Made by a program: the position numbers and the translations under genes. Under the pieces are notes generated by a model. It searched no databases. It worked only from the letters and a program-made list of their open reading frames with translations, and had not been told where the DNA came from. Shown here one piece after another: positions 1 through 6,837 of a stretch of DNA of 32,127 nt (positions are counted from its first letter, which is position 1; each line of letters opens with the position of its first letter). Source of the stretch: Polyangiaceae bacterium (GTDB lineage: Bacteria > Myxococcota_A > Polyangia > Polyangiales > Polyangiaceae); the NCBI GenBank assembly GCA_025453595.1, contig JALOQB010000028.1, positions 1 to 32,127 on the forward strand. Direction: 5' to 3'.

Positions 1-1
1 C

Positions 2-1993
2 CCCTCTGTCTCGGTCCAGCTCCGCGACGAGAAGCTGGTGTCCTTTGGCAAGGGCGTGCTGGCCCAGGGCTCCCTGGTCGGCAGCGGCTACCCGACCCGC
101 TGCCTGGTCCGCGGGGTCTCTGCGGAGCGCTGCCAGTTCCTCCGGGTGGCCCCCTGGACCAAACCCCCTACCGACATGGGTTATTTCGGACCCATACCGG
201 AGAGCATCGTGGGGGCCTGGTCGGCGCCGCTGCCCGCGGAGACCGCCTGGACCAGCCTCTCGCCGGGGCGCGAGGTGGTGTACGGGGTGCGCGGCGACGA
301 GGGGTTGATCATCGACGTCATCAACGAGAAGGGGGAGGCGCGGAAGCTGGTCGAGCTGGGGGTCCGGGACATCGCCTCGACGCGGGTGCTGGAGCTACCG
401 ACGCAGCTCGCGGTGCTGGGCGTGGACGCCGGAGATCTCGAGATGCGGGTCATCGGGCTGAAGAGCGAGGGGGGGCAGCCCGAGGCGACGAGCGACAAGG
501 GGATGGGCCTGCACATGCTGCCGCCCAACGCCAACGCGGCCTGGGCCCGGGAGGTGATCAAGCGCACCGGGAAGGTGGGGTACGGGGCCTGGACCGCCGC
601 CCCCTCGCTGAACGCGAAGGGGGAGCCGGAGGATGCCTTCTACCTGGCCTGGACCCAGGTCATCCCGCCGGCCAAGTACACGCCAGCGGGGGTCGCCCCC
701 CGCAAGCGTGGGGCGAAGAACGGCTGCGGCATGCCCAGCCGACCGCTCTTCGACGTCAGCGTCGAGAAGAAGGTGCACGTGAGCCGCTACAGCCTGGCGG
801 GCAAGCGCCTCGACGACCGTGTGCTCCCCGATGTGACCTTTGCCGCGGACGACACCGAGCTGGCGCTGCACCTGGTGCCCACCAGCTACGGCTACGTGCT
901 CAACGGCAGGCCCCGGGGCCGCGACGGGGCGCTGAAGAAGGATGCGCCCGCGGAGCTGCCGCCGGGCGACGGGCTGGCGCGGTCCCCGGGGATCCCGGCG
1001 GTGCCGTCCCAGAGCATCGAGACGGCCGTCTACGACCAGACCCGGGGCGAGGGGCTGGTGATGATCGGCGAGGAGAAGCGCGTCTTCTTCCAGCGCTTTG
1101 ACGGGACCGGAGAGCCGGTGGGGGCGCCGATCTCCCCGGGGGATCAGCTGCTCCATCAGCACACGATCGGCACCGAGAACATGGCCCTCGCCGGTTCTTC
1201 CTGGGCCATCCTGGCGCGCAGCGACACGGTGCTGGCGCTGACCGGCCCCCTCGCCGGCAAGACCATCGAGCTCAAGGGCGAATCGGAGCAGGAGCTCACC
1301 GGGAGCCAGGCCTGGATGATCCCCGCGGACGACGAGCACGTCGAGGTGATCTTCCAGGCGCGGCTCCGCCCTGAAGACCAGAAGACCCTCGGCATCCCCC
1401 AGGACAAGCGCGTCTCGACGAGGGAGGCCCCCTTCCTGACCCGCGTCAACCTGAAGACCGGCCAGGCGAGCCCCTACAAGATCCTCCCCGGCTGGTTCGA
1501 CGACGAGTGGAAGCCCAGGCTCCGGCGGCTCCAGTGGGTGGGCCGCGGCAAGAACGAGCAGGTGCTGTTCTTTGGCCTCCAGGATGGAAAGGCCCAGCTC
1601 CACCGCTTCGCCGGGCGCAGCTGGTCCGAGCCCACGCTCGTCTCCGATGCGCCCGCTTACCAGGGCTGGGTCGTCAGCAGCTGGAAGGACCGGGTCGTGC
1701 TGTTTGACGGCGACCAGAGCAAGGCCCACTGGCTCCTGCGGGAGCAGTCCTCCCCGATCGCGCAGCAGCTGAACCTCCACCGCCCCCCGCGGAACCCGGG
1801 CCCCTGGATCCCCTCCGCCAGCCTCGCCCTCGCCGAGGCCGTCGAGCCCCTCCCCTCGACCCCCAAGGGCCTCGCCGAGCAGTGCCCGGCCTCCTTCGCC
1901 ACCGGCCCCAGGCGCGTGGTGCTCCTCTGCAGGGAGCCCCAGGACGCCAGGACCCCCGGCCTCCGCGCTGGCACCCGGGTGCTGAGGTTTTGA
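2..1993 (+). CDS. Large protein of unknown function, 5' end cut by the window
   Basis: The reading frame is open from base 2 to a TGA at 1991-1993, so the GTG at 38 is probably internal and the true start lies before the window. About 660 residues are visible. I recognise no catalytic motif. The sequence is rich in short beta-strand-like stretches, Gly/Pro turns and Trp, for example repeated patterns like 'RVFFQRFDGTGEPVG' and 'LHRFAGRSWSEP', which would suit a beta-propeller-like or secreted scaffold, but this is a weak inference. The stop is followed after 2 bases by the ATG of the sugar kinase gene, so the two are probably co-transcribed. No membrane segment is visible in the part present; any signal peptide would be off the window. 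Confidence is high that it codes and low on function. Confidence 0.8.
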   Translation, partial: PSVSVQLRDEKLVSFGKGVLAQGSLVGSGYPTRCLVRGVSAERCQFLRVAPWTKPPTDMGYFGPIPESIVGAWSAPLPAETAWTSLSPGREVVYGVRGDEGLIIDVINEKGEARKLVELGVRDIASTRVLELPTQLAVLGVDAGDLEMRVIGLKSEGGQPEATSDKGMGLHMLPPNANAAWAREVIKRTGKVGYGAWTAAPSLNAKGEPEDAFYLAWTQVIPPAKYTPAGVAPRKRGAKNGCGMPSRPLFDVSVEKKVHVSRYSLAGKRLDDRVLPDVTFAADDTELALHLVPTSYGYVLNGRPRGRDGALKKDAPAELPPGDGLARSPGIPAVPSQSIETAVYDQTRGEGLVMIGEEKRVFFQRFDGTGEPVGAPISPGDQLLHQHTIGTENMALAGSSWAILARSDTVLALTGPLAGKTIELKGESEQELTGSQAWMIPADDEHVEVIFQARLRPEDQKTLGIPQDKRVSTREAPFLTRVNLKTGQASPYKILPGWFDDEWKPRLRRLQWVGRGKNEQVLFFGLQDGKAQLHRFAGRSWSEPTLVSDAPAYQGWVVSSWKDRVVLFDGDQSKAHWLLREQSSPIAQQLNLHRPPRNPGPWIPSASLALAEAVEPLPSTPKGLAEQCPASFATGPRRVVLLCREPQDARTPGLRAGTRVLRF

Positions 1994-1995
1994 GT

Positions 1996-2988
1996 ATGGA
2001 AAAAATCTACTGGGGCGTGGACGGCGGCGGGACGCGGACGCGGGTCCTGGCGGCGGACGGGCAAGGGCGCGTGCTCGCCTTCGCGGTCGGCGGGTCGACC
2101 AACTTCAACACCCTGCCGGCCGGGCAGGTGCAGCTTCACCTGCGCGAGACCTTCGAGGAGGCGGCCCGGCAGGCGGGGGTCGCCGTCGAGGGGGTCGCGG
2201 TGCTGGGCGTGGCCGGCGTGAACAACGAGGCAGACCGGCGCACCTTCGCCGCGCTCGTCGCCGGCGTTTCTGTATTGAATTTCTCTACGATCGAGGTGCA
2301 CAACGACACGGTGACGGCGCTGGTCGGGGGGCTGGGCGGCAAGGAGGGTGCGGTTCTGATCGCGGGGACCGGCTCGAACTGCCTGGGGCGCCGGGAGGAC
2401 GGGCGGACGTGGCAGGCGGGGGGCCTCGAATCGCTGATCGACGACGGGGGCAGCGGCTTCGACCTGGCGCGGCAGGCGATGGTGGCGGCGACGAGGGCGG
2501 CGGACCGGCGAGGGCCTGCGACGACGCTGCAGGCGCGGGTGTTCGAGGCGCTGCGGGTGGCGAGCGCCGGGGAGGTGCCGAGGCGGCTTCATTTCGAGGG
2601 CCCGGACGGCCCCGGGAGGCCGATGACCAAGGGGCAGATCGCGGCGCTGGCGCCGCTGGTGTTCGAGGAGGCGCTGCGGGACCCGGTGGCCGCGGCGATC
2701 CTGGAGCGCGGGGCGGAGGAGCTGGGGTTGATGGTGGAGACGGTGCTGCGCGAGCTGGCGTTCCCCGGGGCAGCGCCGGTCTGCCTGGTGGGGGGCGTGG
2801 CGCAGAACCCGCGCATGAGGGCCGCGCTGGAGGAGAGCCTGGCGCGGCGCCGGGTGGAGGCCCGGCTCCAGCTGCCGGAGCTACCGCCGGCGGCCGGGGC
2901 GGTGCTGCTGGCCTGCGGGGCGGCGGGGCTGGCGCCGGACGAGGGGCGGGCCCGTCGGCTCGCCGAGACGCTGGCGGGGCGCGCCTGA
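1996..2988 (+). CDS. BadF/BadG/BcrA/BcrD-family ATPase, probable N-acetylglucosamine kinase
   Basis: A 330-residue cytoplasmic member of the ASKHA (actin/hexokinase/Hsp70) fold. The phosphate-1 loop reads GVDGGGTRTRV near the N-terminus, a second loop reads AGTGSNCLGR around residues 120-130, followed by GGLESLIDDGGSGFDLARQ, the family's substrate/nucleotide segment, and a late adenosine-type motif VCLVGGVAQNP. Length and motif order fit the N-acetylglucosamine kinase branch of the BadF family, which phosphorylates GlcNAc (or a similar amino sugar) with ATP during cell-wall recycling or chitin use. The usual family segment with an aromatic after GG (GGWG) is replaced by GGLES here, so the substrate is uncertain. 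The start at ATG 1996 lies 2 bases after the upstream stop; the frame is open further upstream but inside the previous gene. Confidence 0.85.
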   Translation: MEKIYWGVDGGGTRTRVLAADGQGRVLAFAVGGSTNFNTLPAGQVQLHLRETFEEAARQAGVAVEGVAVLGVAGVNNEADRRTFAALVAGVSVLNFSTIEVHNDTVTALVGGLGGKEGAVLIAGTGSNCLGRREDGRTWQAGGLESLIDDGGSGFDLARQAMVAATRAADRRGPATTLQARVFEALRVASAGEVPRRLHFEGPDGPGRPMTKGQIAALAPLVFEEALRDPVAAAILERGAEELGLMVETVLRELAFPGAAPVCLVGGVAQNPRMRAALEESLARRRVEARLQLPELPPAAGAVLLACGAAGLAPDEGRARRLAETLAGRA

Positions 2989-3036
2989 GCATGTCGGCGG
3001 TTCACCCGGCCCCGTAGTCGTTCTAGAAAGACAGGC

Positions 3037-3525
3037 ATGACCGACCTCCTCGAACAACCGGTGCACCGAAGCATGGCGCGCGTCCTGAGCGCGCTCTCTC
3101 CCTCGACGAGCATCCCGGCGGCCCGGAAGCTCCTGGCCGAGCAGCACCTGAGCGGCGCGCCGGTGGTGGACAGCGAGGGGCGCCTGCTGGGCGTCGTGTC
3201 CCAGAAGGATCTGCTGAGGGATCTGCCGGAGACCGGCCCCAGCGTGGCGCGTTACCACGTGCTGCACGACGGGAAGATGCTGACCGAGACCGCGATCCCC
3301 GGGGTGGAGGCGGGCGGGGGGCGGGTCGAGGAGGTGATGACGCGGGAGGTGCTCACCATCACCGAGGAGACGCCGCTGCGGGAGGCGATGCGGCGTATGG
3401 TGGTCCACGAGATCCACCGGCTCCTGGTGGTGCGCGAGGGGCAGCTGGTGGGGCTGGTCAGCACCATGGATGTACTCCGCGCGCTGGTGCCAGACCGGCC
3501 CGCCGCCGCCGATCAGGGGTTCTGA
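3037..3525 (+). CDS. Two-CBS-domain protein
   Basis: A 162-residue soluble protein made almost only of a Bateman module. CBS1 spans roughly residues 8-65 (…VLSALSPSTSIPAARKLL…GAPVVDSEGRLLGVVSQKDLLR) and CBS2 roughly 98-152 (VEEVMTREVLTITEETPL…HEIHRLLVVREGQLVGLVSTMDVLR). Each shows the typical 'pvvd..g.l.GvvS..Dll' end. Such pairs bind adenine nucleotides (AMP, ATP, SAM or similar) and regulate a partner protein; no effector domain is fused here, so the partner is unknown. It follows the sugar kinase by 48 bases on the same strand and may be its co-transcribed partner. Its last 13 bases overlap the 3' end of the convergent small gene. Confidence 0.9.
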   Translation: MTDLLEQPVHRSMARVLSALSPSTSIPAARKLLAEQHLSGAPVVDSEGRLLGVVSQKDLLRDLPETGPSVARYHVLHDGKMLTETAIPGVEAGGGRVEEVMTREVLTITEETPLREAMRRMVVHEIHRLLVVREGQLVGLVSTMDVLRALVPDRPAAADQGF

Positions 3526-3797
3526 TCGGCGATCTCGGCCTCGAGGTGGGTCGCCTGGCTCACGTCGCCGAGGGGCATCGAGACCACGACGTGGGCGTGA
3601 TCCGGGGTCGAGCTGGCAAAACCCAGGCTCTTGAGCTCGACGCGCTCGCGGGAACCATCCCGGAACACCACCTCGACGCGGGAGCCCACCAGGAGCCCGG
3701 GCAGGGGGTTGGGAGCGTCCAGTTCCAGCACGGCCAGCTGCCCTCGCCGCAGCGGCGCCGAGTCGAGGATGGTGAAAATACGGGGGTTCACGGCCAT
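3513..3797 (-). CDS. Small beta-barrel-like protein (EF-Tu domain-2-like), function unknown
   Basis: A 94-residue protein with start ATG 3797-3795. The sequence alternates hydrophobic and charged residues with turns such as PLRRGQLAVLEL, GLLVGSRVEVVFRDGS and ERVELKSLGF. It reads like the second (beta-barrel) domain of translation factors of the EF-Tu type, where 'F.I...G.V..G....G...G..V.' patterns recur. There is no GTPase domain. That resemblance is my recollection of the fold's pattern, not a search result. Its 3' end overlaps the convergent CBS gene by 13 bases. I see no clear Shine-Dalgarno in front of the ATG. Coding status is supported by length, typical third-position G/C and absence of a better gene on the other strand. 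Confidence 0.65.
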   Translation of the reverse strand: MAVNPRIFTILDSAPLRRGQLAVLELDAPNPLPGLLVGSRVEVVFRDGSRERVELKSLGFASSTPDHAHVVVSMPLGDVSQATHLEAEIADQNP

Positions 3798-4002
3798 CTA
3801 GTTTGCTCAAAAAGATCCCCCCTGGCCACCCGGAAGCGCTGCTCTTTCCCGGTTCTCGGGGCAAGGGAGCTATGCTACGCGCCTCGCGGGGAGACGGTCG
3901 GCTCGCGCCCTCTCCTTTGCTTGAAGCAATCCCGCGGGCCCATCGTCTCATTGCGGCGCGACCCCCCCCTGTGGGTCCCCCTTTACACCAGGTAGAAATT
4001 CC

Positions 4003-4866
4003 ATGAAGCGATCCATTCTCTCCTCTCTGCTCCTCGCCACGGTCCTTGGCGGCGCGGGAATGCTCACCGTCCTCCCCGGCTGCAAGGCCCAGGGCGGCGC
4101 CAACCTGGCCATCGGCAACCCCGAGCCCCCGCCGCCCCCGAAGGCCGTGGACACGGACGGCGATGGCGTCGATGACGGCAACGACAAGTGCGCCGACAAG
4201 AAGGAAGACGGCCTGGCTCCCGAGCCCAAGGACGGCTGCCCCACCACCGACGCGGACCAGGACGGCGTGCTGGGCGAGGCCGACAAGTGCCCCGACAAGC
4301 CCGAGACCAAGAACGGCTTCCAGGACGACGACGGTTGCCCCGACGAGAAGCCCGCCGATAGCGCCGTCAAGGTGACCGGCACCCAGATCGAGATCTCCGA
4401 GGAGATCAAGTTCGTGACCGGCTCCGCCGAGATCGACCACGCCTCCGACAAGCTGATCGCCGACATCGCCAAGGCCATCAAGGATAACCCGGACATCGAC
4501 TTCATCGAGGTCGCTGGCCACACCGATGCGCGCGGCGCCGCCGCCGCCAACAAGACCCTCTCCCAGAAGCGCGCCGAGGCCGTCATCGCCGAGCTGGTCA
4601 AGGATGGCGTCGACAAGAACAAGCTCCGCGCCGCTGGCTACGGCCCCTACTGCCTCAAGGACAAGGCCGAGACCGACGAGGCCCACGCCAAGAACCGCCG
4701 CGTCGAGTTCGACATCCTCCGTCGTGGCGGCAAGGACCTCGACATCAAGTGGGGCGGCTGCCCCGAGGCCGAGAAGAAGGGCATGAAGCCCCAGCCCCTC
4801 CCCAAGCCCGCGGCCGCCGCGCCTGCCAAGGCCGAACCCGCCAAGGCCGAACCCGCCAAGAAGTTA
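4003..4866 (+). CDS. OmpA-family lipoprotein with thrombospondin type 3 repeats (stop codon missing)
   Basis: An outer-membrane lipoprotein that should anchor the membrane to peptidoglycan. Residues 1-27 are a lipoprotein signal ending LTVLPGC (Cys27). Residues ~48-120 hold calcium-binding thrombospondin type 3 repeats (DTDGDGVDDGNDKC, DADQDGVLGEADKCPD, NGFQDDDGCPDE). Residues ~135-245 are an OmpA C-terminal domain with the peptidoglycan-binding marks GHTDARG, LSQKRAEAV, AAGYG and NRRVEF. The tail is Lys/Ala/Pro-rich (repeated AKAEP) and looks finished at Lys-Lys (4858-4863). The next codon is TTA (4864-4866) where TAA would end the protein; a single base at 4865 makes the difference. The frame then stays open through a strong terminator and on to 6783. 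I end the feature at this point as the likely intended C-terminus; formally the frame is 4003-6783. Confidence 0.85.
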
Positions 4867-4876
4867 TCGGGCTCTC

Positions 4877-4930
4877 GAGGCAGGTTCTCCGCGGAAACCA
4901 GCGTTCCGCGGGCCCTGCCTCTCGCTTTTT
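4877..4930 (+). terminator. Rho-independent terminator after the OmpA gene
   Basis: A two-part stem: GAGGCAGG (4877-4884) pairs with CCTGCCTC (4914-4921), and inside it CCGCGGAA (4889-4896) pairs with TTCCGCGG (4904-4911), with a 7-base loop. Five T follow at 4926-4930. It lies inside the reading frame that joins OmpA to the CARF gene, which argues that these are two transcription units. Confidence 0.85.
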
Positions 4931-4953
4931 GTAGCTCCTCGCTCCGGGCGGGG

Positions 4954-5009
4954 CGGACAGAGAATGTCCGAGGGGGGCATTGCCGCGGCCGGTCGCCCGT
5001 CGCTAGCCT
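4954..5009 (+). promoter_or_regulatory. Possible operator and weak promoter of the CARF gene
   Basis: A perfect 6-bp dyad CGGACA-N5-TGTCCG lies at 4954-4970. Just after it are a weak -35-like TTGCCG (4980-4985) and, 18 bases on, a -10-like TAGCCT (5004-5009). A transcript from here would have a leader of about 15 bases before the ATG at 5032. The match is weak and the regulator unknown; position directly after the terminator is the main support. Confidence 0.35.
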
Positions 5010-5031
5010 GTGCGCGAGCACGCAAGGAGCG

Positions 5032-6783
5032 ATGAAAGCGATGAAGAACGGGACGCAGGTGACGGTGATCTCGGGGCTGGGCCCGGGCGACGAGAAGCGC
5101 AACGGCGAGTGGCGCTACGCCGAGGCGGTCTACGAGATGAACGGCGAGCGGGCCGAGAAGCGGCCGCTGATGGCGCAGGCGCTGTGCGAGCTGCTGCCGA
5201 GGATCCGGCACGATGGGGTCGCGGTGTCCCGGGTGGTGTTCGTGGGGGCGCCCAAGATCGAGGAGATCTGGTGGAAGTCGGGGCTGTTGCCGCGGGGGTT
5301 CCCGGGGGTCGACGTCGATTTTGTGACGACCCCGGAGGGCAAGACCCGGGAAGAGTTCTGGGAGATCGCCGGCGCCATCGCCGCCTTGCTGGAGGCCGAC
5401 CAGCGCGAGGACCCGGAGGCGCAGCGCCACTACTACCTGGACGTGACCCCCCTGGGCTACCGGGTGATGCCGCTGTTCACCGCGGCGGCGCTGCAGCAGG
5501 CGCTGGCCGGCTGGGCCCGCAAGCATCGCCGCCGCCCCCCGCAGGTGACGATGCTCTACGGCGCCTGGGAGGGGAAGAACAGCGACGGATCCATGCCCAT
5601 CTGGGACGTCACCGATCTGGTGGCCTCGGGCAACTGGAGCAGCGCCCTCACCCAGGTCGCCCAGCACGGGCGCGCCGACGAGCTGGCGCTGCTGGCCAGC
5701 ACCCTCGGCGGCGACGCCGCGGGGGATACCCCGGAGCAGGATGCCCCGGCGCGCGCCCTCGCCGACGCGGCCCAGGCCATGGCCCGGGACCTCGCCTTCG
5801 GTCGCCTGCGTGACCTCTTCGCCCGCTCGGTCCCTGCGCTTCTGGAGCAGCTGGGCAGCGACGCCAGCCAGGCCCTCACCGCCCGGATCCGCACGCTGTC
5901 CTCCACGATCGAGGAGGTCAAGGCCAGCCTGAGCCCCCTCCAGGCCTCCGACATCGTGGGCCCCGAGGGCCTCCGCGCCACCGTCGCCTTCGCCCGGGCC
6001 AGCGCCGCGCAAGGTCGCTACGCCGACGGCGCCGCCGCCCTCCGCGAGGCCATCGTGACGCACTATGGACGTTCCACACGCCGTGTCCCGATGATCGAGC
6101 CCGGGGCCCGGGGGTTTGCGAAGCAGCGGGAGCGCATCACCAACGAGCTCAACGATCTGTGGCGCCGGGCCTCGGGGGGCACGGACGAGGAGCGCGCGGC
6201 CTTCCTGCAGGGGCTCCCGGCGGCGCTGCGGGAGCCGCTGGAGCACCTGAAGCCGCTGGAGCGGCTGAGGGCGGATCTGGGCAGGCTGGGCTTTGCCGAG
6301 GGGTCCTCGACCACGAACCAGCTCCGGAGCAGCTTCGAGGCCCGGATGAGCCAGCTCGGGGCGCTGCTGGAGGGGCCGCAGCCCGCGGCGATCTTCCTGA
6401 ACCTCTCGGACACGCCGGTCGCCCAGTGGACCGAGGAGCAGGTGGCGGCGACGGCGGCGCTGGGGTGCGGCGAGGCCGCCGAGCTGCTGGGCGGCCTGCC
6501 CGAGCTGGACCCGGACGCCGACGAGGAGGTCATCGAGCAGCTCGCCCGGGACCTCGCCTCCCGCGCGGTGGCCCAGGGGGCCGAGGGCGCCTGCATCGAC
6601 ACCGATCCGTCCCTCACCTTCGCGCTGGTCGCCGAGCTGCAGGCGCGGGGCATCAAGTGCTACGCCCCCACCACGCGCAAGGTCACGGAAGAGCGCGAGG
6701 TCGACGGGGTGGTCCAGAAGAAGACCGCGCTGCGCTTCGCTCGCTGGCGCCCCTTCGCTCGCCCGGGCGCCGAGGACGACTGA
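5032..6783 (+). CDS. Orphan CARF-domain protein, Csx1/TM1812-like, with degenerate HEPN motif and extra C-terminal domain
   Basis: A 583-residue protein. Residues ~8-200 read as a CARF sensor: the first strand and loop are TVISGLGPGDE (11-21), followed by 'YAEAVYEMNGE…PLMAQAL', and the later conserved strand HYYLDVTPLGYR (133-144) corresponds to the 'DxTHGfRs' motif of Csx1-type proteins; then LYGAWEGK and 'PIWDVTDL…NWSSAL' as in that family. CARF domains bind cyclic oligoadenylates made by type III CRISPR complexes. A helical region follows; where the family's HEPN RNase motif (RNxxxH) is expected, this protein has RADLGRLGF (413-421). Residues ~452-575 are a separate alpha/beta-looking domain (IFLNLSDTP..QWTEEQ … GIKCYAPTTRKV). 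The start is supported by AAGGAG at 5024-5029; ATG 5041 is an in-frame alternative with better spacing. No cas genes or array are present. CARF assignment is from memory of the family, fairly sure. Confidence 0.75.
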   Translation: MKAMKNGTQVTVISGLGPGDEKRNGEWRYAEAVYEMNGERAEKRPLMAQALCELLPRIRHDGVAVSRVVFVGAPKIEEIWWKSGLLPRGFPGVDVDFVTTPEGKTREEFWEIAGAIAALLEADQREDPEAQRHYYLDVTPLGYRVMPLFTAAALQQALAGWARKHRRRPPQVTMLYGAWEGKNSDGSMPIWDVTDLVASGNWSSALTQVAQHGRADELALLASTLGGDAAGDTPEQDAPARALADAAQAMARDLAFGRLRDLFARSVPALLEQLGSDASQALTARIRTLSSTIEEVKASLSPLQASDIVGPEGLRATVAFARASAAQGRYADGAAALREAIVTHYGRSTRRVPMIEPGARGFAKQRERITNELNDLWRRASGGTDEERAAFLQGLPAALREPLEHLKPLERLRADLGRLGFAEGSSTTNQLRSSFEARMSQLGALLEGPQPAAIFLNLSDTPVAQWTEEQVAATAALGCGEAAELLGGLPELDPDADEEVIEQLARDLASRAVAQGAEGACIDTDPSLTFALVAELQARGIKCYAPTTRKVTEEREVDGVVQKKTALRFARWRPFARPGAEDD

Positions 6784-6837
6784 GCCGCCGAAACCGTGGC
6801 CCCTGGCGCGCGCGAGGCATAGATTGGTCGCTCGCCA

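Noticed and set aside
6043-6063. R338-x5-H344 (REAIVTH) as an active HEPN motif
   Set aside because: Its spacing fits R-x4-6-H, but it lies in the earlier helix that in Csx1-type proteins reads 'EAl.sy'; the expected motif position is at 413-418. I keep it only as a possible alternative.
4003-6783. A single 926-residue OmpA-CARF fusion protein
   Set aside because: A strong rho-independent terminator, a promoter-like region and a Shine-Dalgarno before ATG 5032 lie between the parts, the linker has non-coding character, and a periplasmic OmpA fused to a cytoplasmic nucleotide sensor makes no sense.
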